A DNA stretch of 64,000 nt, taken from Rhodospirillaceae bacterium (lineage in GTDB: Bacteria > Pseudomonadota > Alphaproteobacteria > Rhodospirillales > Rhodospirillaceae). Under the pieces are notes generated by a model. The model had not been told where the DNA came from and searched no databases. It saw nothing but the letters and a program-made list of their open reading frames with translations. Numbering within the stretch: position 1 is the stretch's first letter; each line of letters begins with the position of its first letter. A program made the translations under genes and the position numbers. The stretch spans positions 1 to 64,000 of the forward strand of contig JAVJSV010000021.1 of the NCBI GenBank assembly GCA_040219235.1. The letters are read 5' to 3'. Below are positions 17,152 through 25,768 of the stretch, one piece after another.

Positions 17152-17608
17152 CTTGATCTTCTCCTTCGGTGGCTAATCGCTCATCAAGAGCGGTTTGTAA
17201 TTTATTCAACGTGCGCAACGTCACGACCAAGTCCTTCTCTGGCACGACGGTTGCCAATTCCTGGAGCGCAACCACCTCCCGGTCTTTCATGGCCGCAAAG
17301 GCGCGTTTGCCGTTCGCGGTTAAGCCCATCAGGGAGGAGCGTTTGTGACTGGGGTTTTTTTTAAATGTTAGCAAACCAGCCTGTGCCACCTGATCCGCGA
17401 GGGTTTGAATGTGTTGACGGCTGACACGTTTGTTTTTGGCAACATCCGGAACGGTTTGCGCTCCGCCTTCCGCAAGGCTCTCCATTACGGCGCGCATGGC
17501 AGACGTGATTCCTACATCTGCGTGCAGCGCGTCTCCTGTGGCTTTCAGACGGTTAAAGCAGGCGCGGATAGACCGGATGACAGCGTCTAAGGTTTGAGGT
17601 TTTGCCAC
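17144..17608 (-). CDS. MarR-family transcriptional regulator
   Basis: A 154-residue winged-helix regulator. I chose GTG 17608 because GGAGG lies 9 bases upstream and the codon sits 4 bases after the desaturase stop; the open frame upstream overlaps that gene and is a shadow. The DNA-binding helix region reads VPDVAKNKRVSRQHIQTLAD, followed by the wing (NPSHKRSSLMGLTANGKRAF). MarR proteins usually repress their own operon and release DNA on binding a small ligand. Two matching 17-bp palindromes upstream of the operon are good candidates for its sites. Confidence 0.85.
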   Translation of the reverse strand: MAKPQTLDAVIRSIRACFNRLKATGDALHADVGITSAMRAVMESLAEGGAQTVPDVAKNKRVSRQHIQTLADQVAQAGLLTFKKNPSHKRSSLMGLTANGKRAFAAMKDREVVALQELATVVPEKDLVVTLRTLNKLQTALDERLATEGEDQDD

Positions 17609-17612
17609 GAGG

Positions 17613-18452
17613 TCATACCTCCGCGGTCGAGGCTGCGTTTGGCTGGGATACGGGCAGTCCAGCGAGCGGCAGCGCCAAAAGCCAGGCAATACTTTCGCTT
17701 TGCTGTGGGCTAACAGATTCCAGCCCCAGGTGGGTAGGCGCCTCGCCGTCCCGCGCGGTCGCGCGATAGGTACCGAACATCCGATCCCAAAAAGAAAATG
17801 TTGCGCCAAAGTTGCTATCCGTCTCGGCCTGCCAGTTTGAATGATGAATGCGATGCATCGCAGGCGTGACAAGACCCCAGCGCAAGGCGCGGTCCACAGG
17901 CTTTGGCAAGCGCACGTTAGTATGGGTGAATACCGCCATACCGGAATCGAGGATTTCATAGAGAATCACCGCTTCCACTGGAATCCCGAAGGCGACCACG
18001 CACGGCAGGATCAGCGCCGCCGAGATGATGAACTCTACGGGATGCATCCGCACCGCCGTTGTCACATCCATGTCTGTGTCGGTGTGATGGACGGCGTGCA
18101 GCCGCCACAGCCAGGGCGCTTTATGGAACGCGATGTGAATCATATAAGATAAGAGACTACGTAAGAGGATGCCTGCAGCAATCGCGAGTCCAGCCGGGAT
18201 CAATGGGTCGTTCAAAAGGCCAGTTCCGCGTTCTGCAGCATAATCTGCGGCCATAAGGGCACTCACGGGCAGAACACCGAGGGTCAATACGCACAACACA
18301 GTCAGCATGAGATTGCTGCGCCACCGGATGCCGCGTGCCGCGGGTTTATCTGTCAGCCATAGCTCCATCAGACCCAACCCGGCAAACAGGCTGAAAAAGA
18401 TCAGGTACTGTAAACTCTCGGCGTTATCACGCAAAAAAACGTCCATGACCAT
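17613..18452 (-). CDS. Sterol desaturase/fatty-acid hydroxylase superfamily membrane protein
   Basis: A 279-residue integral membrane di-iron oxygenase. The His clusters that bind the two irons are visible: HIAFH near residue 127, HAVHH near 138 and HRIHH near 202, with TPAMHRIHHSN giving the family signature. About four hydrophobic segments precede and separate them. Bacterial members hydroxylate or desaturate lipids, sterols, carotenoids or alkylglycerols; the substrate here is unknown. It is the first gene of an operon with a MarR regulator, so its expression is probably ligand-induced. Confidence 0.85.
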   Translation of the reverse strand: MVMDVFLRDNAESLQYLIFFSLFAGLGLMELWLTDKPAARGIRWRSNLMLTVLCVLTLGVLPVSALMAADYAAERGTGLLNDPLIPAGLAIAAGILLRSLLSYMIHIAFHKAPWLWRLHAVHHTDTDMDVTTAVRMHPVEFIISAALILPCVVAFGIPVEAVILYEILDSGMAVFTHTNVRLPKPVDRALRWGLVTPAMHRIHHSNWQAETDSNFGATFSFWDRMFGTYRATARDGEAPTHLGLESVSPQQSESIAWLLALPLAGLPVSQPNAASTAEV

Positions 18453-18464
18453 GACCTAACTAAA

Positions 18465-18481
18465 TGACAATATACCTGTCA
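18465..18481. promoter_or_regulatory. Palindromic operator candidate 1 (TGACA-N7-TGTCA)
   Basis: A 17-base inverted repeat with TGACA at 18465-18469 and TGTCA at 18477-18481, 13 bases upstream of the desaturase start codon. The size and symmetry fit a MarR dimer, and a marR gene is in the operon. Confidence 0.65.
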
Positions 18482-18490
18482 AATATTATA

Positions 18491-18507
18491 TGACAATAGT
18501 GTTGTCA
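18491..18507. promoter_or_regulatory. Palindromic operator candidate 2 (TGACA-N7-TGTCA)
   Basis: A second 17-base inverted repeat with the same half-sites and the same 7-base spacer as the first, centred 26 bases further upstream. A further half-site TGTCA lies at 18533-18537. The surroundings are AT-rich and promoter-like. Confidence 0.65.
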
Positions 18508-18574
18508 ATAAAGTTTTTGAGAGCTTGAATATTGTCAGGCGAGTTTGCTGATCTGATTCTCTGCTACGTCCGCG

Positions 18575-19320
18575 TCATTTGAGTTTCGCTATAGCCCGGG
18601 CATCAACCTCGGCCATCTTCTGCACATAGCCACCGGTATACTCGGCTTTGACAGCGGCCACGATGTCCGGGTCCGCGGTGTCGGGATGGCCACAGGCAAA
18701 CGGTGGGGCCGGGGCGTATTCCATGCCCAACTGAATCGACTTGGCGATTTTTTCGCTGCGCAGTTCGGCGGCCACCGTCAAGGCAAAGTCCAGGGCCGCG
18801 GTAACGCCGCCGCCAGTGATGCGGTTGCGGTCAATCACCACGCGCGCGGGGTCTGGGGTTGCGCCAAACGGGCTCAGGCGGTTTAACGACACCCAGTGTG
18901 TTGTCGCGCGGTAACCGTCAATCAAACCCGCTGCGCCCAGCACCAAGGTGCCGGTGCACACGGCTGTCACATAATGGCTGTGGTGGCGTGATCACGCAGG
19001 TGCTCCAGCAGCACGTCATCGCCCATGGCCTTCACATGCCCCACCCCACCGGGCACGCACATTACATCTAATTTGATGTTGTTTTCGCGCAACGCAGTCC
19101 ATGTGGTCGTCGGCACAATGGTCATGCCGCTTGCTGTAACCGGCGTCAGATCATGCGCCACCAGATGTGTGGTGGCATTGGGCAGACGCTTGAACACATC
19201 CCAGGGTCCGGCGAAATCCATCAACGTGGCCTTGTCGAACAGCACGATGCCGATGTTCAGCGGCGAATACTCAGTCTGTGCGGGTGTTATCGTGGCCGGT
19301 GTTATCGTGGTCCGTGTCAT
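18575..19320 (-). pseudogene. DJ-1/PfpI (ThiJ) family gene split by a frameshift
   Basis: ATG 19320 follows GGAGGTGCC and begins a DJ-1/PfpI domain (NIGIVLFDKATLMDFAGPW). The frame stops at TGA 18969-18967, after DHATTAIM. The rest of the domain, starting with the nucleophile elbow TAVCTGTLVLGAAGLIDGYR, is in another frame beginning at GTG 18970. The break falls inside the central sheet, directly before the strand carrying the catalytic Cys, so two separate proteins would not fold alone. One inserted base would restore ~245 residues, the family length. Decay, a sequencing error or a coupled split gene (GTGA overlap) are all possible; the first two are more likely. A TITPA-TITPA duplication sits near the N terminus. 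Confidence 0.75.
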
Positions 19321-19596
19321 AACGGCACCTCCTTTTTTTTGGGGGTGCCCAGACGAACGGCGCAACCGGACTTAACTGTATCTCAGCAGTCCGAGTCGCA
19401 CTTCCCAGTGGTCAGCCACCTTGCGTTCCTTATACGTCAGAACGGTTTTCGTCAGTCATGCAACGCTGCAATAATATTCCGCGTGCTGATGCCATGCAAC
19501 GGGCGAGCGTCTCTTGTGTATATTTTTTACGCTTTCCCTTGCGTCCGGCTATAGCCCTATTAGACTCACAAAATCAAACTCAGGGGAGCTGTAAAA

Positions 19597-20739
19597 ATGA
19601 CACCATCCAACGTGCGCAACGGGATGTTGCGTAAAAAGACATTAGGTTTGGCCAGCGCTTTATGCGTCGGGTTGTTCAGCCTGTCTGCCTGTGCCCAAAC
19701 TCCAACGCCGCAATTGGTCATGCCCGACGGCAGCTATTCGACCGTGCCGCTGGAAAAAGACACCGTGGTCGTCAAAGTGGTGCAAAACGCGCCTATCAAC
19801 TTGCAACAGGCCCCGACCATCGCCGAGGGGTTAGCCACCAATGTGGAGCGCATGGCCTACTGGATCAACCGGGCGTGCACCGAGGGCAATAAGCCTGACT
19901 TCATTCTGTTTAACGAATTTCCACTGACCGGATATTCCTCCGGCTCTCGTGATGAAAAACTGAAATTCACCATTCAAGTGCCCGGCCCGGAAACAAAACG
20001 CATCGGTGAGCTGGCGAAGGAGTGTGACACGTACATCATCTTCGGCAGTTACGCGACCGACCCGGAGTGGCCGGGACATATCCTCAGCCTTAATCCGGTG
20101 ATTGGCCGCGATGGCGAAATCAAGGCCACCTACTGGAAATCACGCAATGTGATCCGGTTGGGCGATGACGGTGAAATTCCAACCACCACCCTTGAGAACG
20201 TGCGTGATAAATTCCGTGCCAAGTACGGCATCGAAGAAGAATTCCCGGTTCTTAAAACCGAATACGGCAACATCGCCGTCAGCACCGTACAAATTGATCC
20301 GTTTGTGTTTGCCGCCTATGCCATGCGCGGGGTCGAAATTATGATGCGTACCGCAACGTTGTTTTCAAAAGTCGATGTGCAGGCCATCGCCTTTTACAAC
20401 GACATGTATTCGGCCATGTCCAACATCATCTTTCCACCAGAGTCCGGCGTGCCGGCCAGCTTTGGCGGCCAGTCTTTGATTGTTGGGCCAGATGGTAAAG
20501 TGTTGGCGGAAGACCCCAGCAACAACGAAAGCTTCATCGAAGCTGAAATTCCCATTGCCGAATTCCGCAAGGGCCGCACCATCCCGCGTTATCCGTTGGA
20601 AGTGGTGGCACCGGTGTTTGATCAATATCAACAGGAAATTCCGCTCAACCATTTAGACTTGCCGCGTGATCAGTTGCCGCAGTCTCGTGATGATATGAAG
20701 AATTTGCTCGATGGTCAGAGTCGCTGGTTGAATAAGTAG
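19597..20739 (+). CDS. Nitrilase-superfamily lipoprotein lacking the catalytic cysteine
   Basis: Start ATG 19597 follows GGGGAG; ATG 19624 is a shorter option. A lipoprotein signal with lipobox LSAC ends near residue 31. The carbon-nitrogen hydrolase fold follows: Glu in FNEFPLTG, IIFGSYA, Lys in ATYWKSRNVI, then the strand that normally carries the Cys (ICYD-type), which reads IAVSTVQIDPFVF with no Cys, and MRGVEIM. Glu and Lys of the triad are kept but the nucleophile is not. It is therefore probably not an ordinary amidase. Being a predicted lipoprotein is also unusual for the superfamily. A 15-bp tandem repeat covers its stop codon. Confidence 0.75.
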   Translation: MTPSNVRNGMLRKKTLGLASALCVGLFSLSACAQTPTPQLVMPDGSYSTVPLEKDTVVVKVVQNAPINLQQAPTIAEGLATNVERMAYWINRACTEGNKPDFILFNEFPLTGYSSGSRDEKLKFTIQVPGPETKRIGELAKECDTYIIFGSYATDPEWPGHILSLNPVIGRDGEIKATYWKSRNVIRLGDDGEIPTTTLENVRDKFRAKYGIEEEFPVLKTEYGNIAVSTVQIDPFVFAAYAMRGVEIMMRTATLFSKVDVQAIAFYNDMYSAMSNIIFPPESGVPASFGGQSLIVGPDGKVLAEDPSNNESFIEAEIPIAEFRKGRTIPRYPLEVVAPVFDQYQQEIPLNHLDLPRDQLPQSRDDMKNLLDGQSRWLNK

Positions 20740-20785
20740 GGGTTGAATAAGTAGGTGCTAAATCAGTAAGCGCTAAATCAGTAAG
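20726..20785. repeat. Four 15-bp tandem units spanning a stop codon
   Basis: Units lie at 20726-20740, 20741-20755, 20756-20770 and 20771-20785. The first two are identical (GGTTGAATAAGTAGG), and the last two are near-identical to each other and related to the first pair. Because 15 is a multiple of 3, the nitrilase-like frame meets TAG, TAG, TAA, TAA in succession, each preceded by Leu-Asn-Lys or Leu-Asn-Gln. Confidence 0.92.
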
Positions 20786-20922
20786 CGCTTCACAAGGACG
20801 TCACTGACTGAACACCTGGGCTATTGATTTAATAAAGGAACACGCTTTCTGCATCTGACTGGTATAAGCCCCTACCATAAATACATGCAGATCAGGTTCG
20901 GTGGCTGGCAACAGTCACTGAG

Positions 20923-20982
20923 GTTAGGGTCGGACTTTGGTCATTCGGTGCATCGGGTGAGCGGGTTCGGCCCTAACTTTTT
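20923..20982 (+). terminator. Rho-independent terminator or end of a structured RNA
   Basis: GTTAGGGTCG at 20923-20932 pairs with CGGCCCTAAC at 20968-20977 (one G-U pair) around a 35-base loop, followed by TTTTT. It lies 180 bases after the nitrilase-like gene. The stretch 20786-20922 before it has no gene and could be a 3' UTR or a small RNA. Confidence 0.6.
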
Positions 20983-21100
20983 CTGGCCCCATTGTTCGGT
21001 TTGAGCGGTGCTCTTGTTTGAGCTGAATCAAGGTTATCGCCGCCGCGATGGTTCAGAATTGGCGTAATATTCCCCGTCCCGCCGATTGAAGGAGGCCACC

Positions 21101-21367
21101 ATGAATCATAAACATCGCAAGGTTTTACATGCGCTGTTTGCGCACCCAGTTAGCGCCAACATTAGTTTCAATCAAGTTGAGTCAGTGTTAGGGGAACTGG
21201 GGGCGGACGTTTCGTCCACCCATACCGGCAAAGTGTCAGTCAAACTCAAGGGCCATACCGCGAACTTCAGTCACGCCAGCCATAGCTTACCGCCACAGGA
21301 AGTGACCCAAATTCGCAAGTTTATTGAAACCTGCGGTGTTGATCCGGAACGCGATTATCCACTTTAA
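21101..21367 (+). CDS. HicA-like small protein without a HicB partner
   Basis: An 88-residue protein from ATG 21101 (GGAGG upstream). The pattern KHRKVLHALFAHPVSANISF, VESVLGELGADV and a final helix with RKFIETCGVDPERD matches chromosomal HicA-family proteins, small dsRBD-fold mRNA-binding toxins. The usual catalytic-type His region is replaced here by NFSHASH. No hicB is next to it; the following gene is a membrane protein 49 bases away. It may be a domesticated or inactive HicA-like RNA-binding protein and not a working toxin-antitoxin pair. Confidence 0.6.
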   Translation: MNHKHRKVLHALFAHPVSANISFNQVESVLGELGADVSSTHTGKVSVKLKGHTANFSHASHSLPPQEVTQIRKFIETCGVDPERDYPL

Positions 21368-21416
21368 ACAGGGCTAAACCGCGACCGCATACAAGACGGG
21401 CGGAAAGGGGCATAAT

Positions 21417-22079
21417 ATGATGACCGGTATTGATCTGGTGCATTACCTGCACATCGTTGCTTTTGCCGTCATCGTCGGGCTTGAGCTGCCAGTCCTCTAT
21501 GCCGTGCGGCTCTCCCGGCGGACTGACGTGAGTGCGGATGCGCAAGCCCTTGTGGCCCAGGTGCGCCGTTGGAGCTACGCCGTCAGTGGCCTGCTGCTGG
21601 TCACGTTTTTGCCCTTTGGGGTGTCCATCGCCATCGATATTGGTGTGTATACTTTGATGTCACCTAGGTGGTTAACAGCCACATGGAGTGTGGCGCTGGC
21701 CTGGCTGCTGATTGTGCTGATTGCGGAAGTGTCCGGCAACGCGGCCTTTGCCCGCCGCACCTACACCACTGAAATTGTGTTGCGGTTCATAATCGGTCTT
21801 GGTCATGTTTATGATGGCATTGTCGGTTTTCTCGGTACGGGCATGATTCAAACCAATTGGCTTGCCGCCAAGGTGGTGTTGTTTGGCCTCATGCTGATGG
21901 TCAGCAGCCTCTTGCGGTGGCAGACACGGCCGCTGCGGTTTTACAAAGCCTCCGATGGTGCAGTAGAGGCCGAGGTGCTCTCGGCCGCCCATGTGAAATG
22001 GGGCAGTTACGCCATTGTTGCTATGGCGTTGATGGCCGCCTGGATGGGTGCGATCAAGCCCGAGATCAAACCATGGTAA
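21417..22079 (+). CDS. CopD/DUF2269-like multi-pass membrane protein
   Basis: A 220-residue protein with about six hydrophobic segments. His in DLVHYLHIVAFAVIVG and in LGHVYDG near residue 128 could ligate heme in a b-type membrane protein of the CopD or YckC-like type; this is inference. A protein of the same size and topology is encoded at 58143-58802 and appears to be a distant paralogue. The gene overlaps the cytochrome c gene by 7 bases, which suggests the two form an electron-transfer pair. Confidence 0.6.
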   Translation: MMTGIDLVHYLHIVAFAVIVGLELPVLYAVRLSRRTDVSADAQALVAQVRRWSYAVSGLLLVTFLPFGVSIAIDIGVYTLMSPRWLTATWSVALAWLLIVLIAEVSGNAAFARRTYTTEIVLRFIIGLGHVYDGIVGFLGTGMIQTNWLAAKVVLFGLMLMVSSLLRWQTRPLRFYKASDGAVEAEVLSAAHVKWGSYAIVAMALMAAWMGAIKPEIKPW

Positions 22080-22480
22080 CGGCGCTGCGCGGTCTAGCTT
22101 TCGTCGCTGTGATGCTCAGTTTTATAACCGCACCCTCAATGGTGTTGGCGCAAGGTAACCCCGAGCGCGGGGCTTTGTTGTATCGCGAATGTGCGCCTTG
22201 TCATTCCTTGTACCGCGACGGGCGACAAGCGGGCCCGCCGCTGCGGGGCGTGTTCGGACGGCAAGCCGGCACGGTGCCAGATTTTTCGTATTCAGAGGCT
22301 TTGCGTGCGTCCGGTATCATTTGGACCGATGAAACCTTGAAGGCATGGCTGTCAGATCCTTTAACGTTCATCCCTGGGTCCCGCAAGCGCGGTCACAGCG
22401 TGTGGCGTGACGAACGCCTTGATGATGTTTTGGCCTATCTCAAACGGGCGCAGGGACTGCGCCAGTCGTCCGGTCTCTAG
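22073..22480 (+). CDS. Class I cytochrome c lacking the axial methionine
   Basis: A 135-residue protein starting at ATG 22073, within the end of the upstream membrane-protein gene. A signal peptide ends MVLAQ near residue 27. The heme motif CAPCH lies near residue 39, and GPPLRGVFGRQAG and ALRASGIIW are typical of cytochrome c550/c2. The conserved FIPGTKM loop reads FIPGSRKRGHSVW: the Met ligand is missing and the mature protein has no Met at all. The His just after this loop could take its place, giving bis-His ligation and a low redox potential, or the sixth site may be open. Confidence 0.85.
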   Translation: MVTALRGLAFVAVMLSFITAPSMVLAQGNPERGALLYRECAPCHSLYRDGRQAGPPLRGVFGRQAGTVPDFSYSEALRASGIIWTDETLKAWLSDPLTFIPGSRKRGHSVWRDERLDDVLAYLKRAQGLRQSSGL

Positions 22481-23135
22481 CCCTTATTATCCATGTTCAC
22501 GGCTGCGGTGCACGGTGCGGCAAAGTTAAAATGCACACCAGTGGTCGGGGCTCAGCAGAGTCTTGAATGCGCTATGTGTTTATCATCTGCCCAAACCCCA
22601 ATGCGCCAAGGGGGCATTATCAAAGCGCGCCATGTTATTCGTGCCGATTGAGATATGAGACAAGCTGCTGTGCAGTGTTGCGATGTTTTTATTGACACGT
22701 TCTGACAGAAGCTGTCTTCAGAGAGATGAACGCCCCCCTGCCTCGAGGTATAGATCTCAGTTTGCCTAGAACGGGATTGTCTGTTTTTGAACAGGAGCCT
22801 CACGCTTTGATCTTCAAACCGTAATGTTTTTTCAGTACCGAATTTGCAAATACATCATATGACAAAGCGTTGGCCATTTTATGACGCAGCATATTAATGC
22901 AGCTCTAGCGCAATTCTTTATCCCTTTTTCACAAGAGAGTCATTGGCAGCGTTAAAATTAAAAAACCAATAAATGACCTGCTCCCCTATTTTATTTCACC
23001 ATTATGTCTGCGGACTTCCATATCCCTGTCGCAGTTGGCAACTAAGGTCCTCTCCTGCGGGCTTTAGGGGCCAATTAAGCAACATCGGTGGCTTCACATG
23101 TGGGGCAGATGTTGTAATCATTTTTGGAGTGACTC
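22481..23135. other. 655-base intergenic stretch with no recognisable gene
   Basis: No frame here has a convincing start, ribosome site and codon usage; the longest is an 83-codon minus-strand frame (22803-22552) of odd composition. The sequence becomes AT-rich near 22800-22990, which fits a promoter zone for the TonB receptor at 23136. It may hold decayed sequence or regulatory elements I cannot identify. Confidence 0.6.
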
Positions 23136-25691
23136 ATGGGACGGACCTATAGAAGTGGTGCGAGACAGCACGGACGATTTATCAACGCTCTGATGCTTTC
23201 AGTGGCATTACCAACACTGGCGGTTGCGCAACAGGCGCCAGTGATAAAAGTCGAAGAGATCATTGTAGAAGGTCAGGTGGTGACCGAGCAGATCTCAGAA
23301 ATCGCGGTCGATTTTGCCAGGTTTGGCACCCAGGTTCAGGTCATCAATTCCTTTGAAATTGAAACCGGCGGATTTACCAACTTTGGCGAGCTGGCCTCTG
23401 GGCTTATTCGCGGGGCCAACATTGGCTATTCGCCCGATGAAGGGGAGTTCACCATCCGCATTGACGGCGGTACCGACCGCGACACTTTGTTGCTGTTGGA
23501 CGGTGTTCCCACCTTTGACCGTGGTACCCCGCTTGAAACCATTTGGGGTGCGACTGTGATCGACCCGCGCATGATTGAAAGTGTTGAAATCTTCCGTGGT
23601 GGGCAAAGTCTTTATTACGGCGGCAATGGCGGTCTTGGGGTGGTTAATGTGCGCTACAAGGAACCCGATGGCACCAACAAGGGTCAGTTCGGTGCTTACG
23701 CTGGCTCCTTTAAAACCCGTGAAATCTACGGCAACTATACCTTCCCGATTGATCAGGAGGGGCGCCACAGCCTGATGGTTTTCGGGCGGTCTTATGAAAC
23801 CGATGCCCACAACTTATTTAACGAAGAATCTTATGTCGATACGGTGCTGGAGCTTGGCGGTAAGCACGAGTTTCCTTACAGCTACAATCTCATCGGCGCT
23901 AAGTATTTGTTCCAGGTTGATGCAGACACGGAGTTCCGTCTTGGCGGGCAATTCGGCACGGTCGATTTCCGAGATTCCTTTCCGAACTCTCACGTGTTCA
24001 ATCCGAACTACACCGAGTTTCCGATCTTCGATGCCAAGTTTAAAACCCGGTTCAGTGACCGCATCGGCTTTGAAGCCGAGGCCTACTACACCGAACCAAA
24101 GCTGTCCAACACGGAAGTCGACGCCCAGATTTGCCGCATCCCTCAAGGAGTCATCAACCCGGCCACAGGTTCACGCTTTACGCTGGCCTCCGACTATGAA
24201 GCCTTCGCGGCAGCCAACGGCCTTCCCATCGGATGCGTGACCAATCCGGAGTCCAGTCCCCGTGCCGATGGCACGTCGCGGGATGGGTTTTATGTGGATG
24301 CCAACGGCAACATTCTGGGCACGCTTGAAAACCCCTTCCGCATTGGTGACCCCATGGGCACTGTCATTCAGTCGATTGCCGGGTTCGGCACAGGCATCCC
24401 AACCAAGGGTTATGGTGAAGGCACCCAGTTTAAAGCCGGCTTCCGCGATTACGGCGTCAATGCGCGCACCAAAATAGAGTGGAGCGATTATTTTGAAACC
24501 GTCGTCGGGGCACAGTACACGGCCTATCAGGACGCCTCAGCAGATGTGTATGGATTATCCAACCAGACTGTCAGAAGCACCGGTGTGTATGGTGATGTGC
24601 GTGCCGAATTGCCGTTCCTCGAAGGCACGTCGGTGTCCTTCGCGGTGCGTAACGATTTCAACAGTGCGTTCCAGGATGAGTTCATTTGGAAGTACGGCAT
24701 CCGCCAGGAATTGCCGGGCGGCTTTTATCTCCGCTCCAACGGCGGCACGTCCTACAGTAATCCCACACTGACCGAAACCGGTGCCCGTCCCGACCGTGCC
24801 GAGAACGCGTCTTTGGAAACCCAACGGGTTGAAAATTATAACTTCGGGGCCGGCATCAACGGTGAAGTCTGGGGCGGCACCTTTAACGTCGAAGTGGGGT
24901 ATTTTGATACGGTGATCGACAACTTATTCGGCACCGATCAAATACGTGACGTTTGCCCTGGTGTAGATCCCTCCCGCACCATCAACCCCAATATCAAAAC
25001 GCCGACCGAACTGTGCGCAAACTTTGCCTCTCTTGGGTTAAGTCCACTCGATACCGCAGTGTTTAACACACTCAACGAGCAGGATATCGAGGGCTTTACG
25101 ATTGACATTGCGCTTGACCTTGACCAGTGGCAGCTCGACCTCAGCTACACCGACCAGAAATCCCTGGAACCCAACCCGGTGTTTGGTGCCAGAGCCATTC
25201 GTGCCGGCACGGGGCAAGTTCTGACAACGGTTGTTCCCGGGGAGGCGGGCAGTAACGAGTTCCGTCAATCCAGCGAGCGGCCCGAATGGATGCTGTCCGG
25301 TCTGATCACCTACACGCCAACGGATCGGTGGATCCTTTCTGCCAACCCACGCATACAGGGGCCGGAGGCAAACTATGTGCAGAACACCGCCGCCCGGCTG
25401 GTGGATGCCAATGGCAACCGCACCAACCCGGATCAAAACATCGGTGATTACTTCCTCCTCAACGCTTCGGTTCAGTACCTGATGGGCGATAATCTGGAGC
25501 ACCGCTTCATGCTGCGGATCGTCAATGTCACCGATGAAAAATACTTTGAACGTGGGGGTGCGAGCGATCAGCAATTGTCGCGCGCTGGTATTCGTGGCGA
25601 GTTGGGGCCGAATGATCCCAACTACTATTACACCTACGGCTGGAACGGGAAGCCGCGCTCATTCTGGCTTCAGTATGAATATAACTTCTAA
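23136..25691 (+). CDS. TonB-dependent outer-membrane receptor
   Basis: An 851-residue receptor with GGAG upstream of ATG 23136. A signal peptide ends VAQQ near residue 32, followed by a TonB-box-like IKVEEIIVEGQ. The plug domain (~50-175) includes RIDGGTDRDTLLLLDGVP and VEIFRGGQSLYYGG. The 22-strand barrel ends in FWLQYEYNF with the C-terminal Phe expected for outer-membrane insertion. No STN signalling domain is present, so it is not directly linked to FecI/FecR. The next gene on the strand is a PhoD phosphatase, so a phosphate ester or other phosphorus compound is one possible ligand. Confidence 0.92.
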   Translation: MGRTYRSGARQHGRFINALMLSVALPTLAVAQQAPVIKVEEIIVEGQVVTEQISEIAVDFARFGTQVQVINSFEIETGGFTNFGELASGLIRGANIGYSPDEGEFTIRIDGGTDRDTLLLLDGVPTFDRGTPLETIWGATVIDPRMIESVEIFRGGQSLYYGGNGGLGVVNVRYKEPDGTNKGQFGAYAGSFKTREIYGNYTFPIDQEGRHSLMVFGRSYETDAHNLFNEESYVDTVLELGGKHEFPYSYNLIGAKYLFQVDADTEFRLGGQFGTVDFRDSFPNSHVFNPNYTEFPIFDAKFKTRFSDRIGFEAEAYYTEPKLSNTEVDAQICRIPQGVINPATGSRFTLASDYEAFAAANGLPIGCVTNPESSPRADGTSRDGFYVDANGNILGTLENPFRIGDPMGTVIQSIAGFGTGIPTKGYGEGTQFKAGFRDYGVNARTKIEWSDYFETVVGAQYTAYQDASADVYGLSNQTVRSTGVYGDVRAELPFLEGTSVSFAVRNDFNSAFQDEFIWKYGIRQELPGGFYLRSNGGTSYSNPTLTETGARPDRAENASLETQRVENYNFGAGINGEVWGGTFNVEVGYFDTVIDNLFGTDQIRDVCPGVDPSRTINPNIKTPTELCANFASLGLSPLDTAVFNTLNEQDIEGFTIDIALDLDQWQLDLSYTDQKSLEPNPVFGARAIRAGTGQVLTTVVPGEAGSNEFRQSSERPEWMLSGLITYTPTDRWILSANPRIQGPEANYVQNTAARLVDANGNRTNPDQNIGDYFLLNASVQYLMGDNLEHRFMLRIVNVTDEKYFERGGASDQQLSRAGIRGELGPNDPNYYYTYGWNGKPRSFWLQYEYNF

Positions 25692-25712
25692 GCCGGCAAA
25701 ATTATAAGCCGG
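25689..25712. repeat. Degenerate 16-bp tandem duplication across a stop codon
   Basis: TAAGCCGG occurs at 25689-25696, where TAA is the TonB-receptor stop, and again at 25705-25712. The two 16-base units around them agree at about 12 of 16 positions. Confidence 0.65.
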
Positions 25713-25768
25713 ATACGACCAAGTTCATGGCCTTCCTGATCACCCCGTAGAGGAAGCCCATAGTGCGA

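Noticed and set aside
17609-17959. N-terminal extension of the MarR gene
   Set aside because: It overlaps the desaturase coding sequence in another frame; GTG 17608 with GGAGG upstream gives the normal MarR length.
20726-20785. Possible CRISPR or integron-type repeat array
   Set aside because: The units are 15 bases with no spacers, so it is a simple tandem duplication.
22552-22803. An 83-codon minus-strand frame in the gap before the TonB receptor
   Set aside because: Composition is unlike the neighbours, no ribosome site, no family pattern; probably chance.
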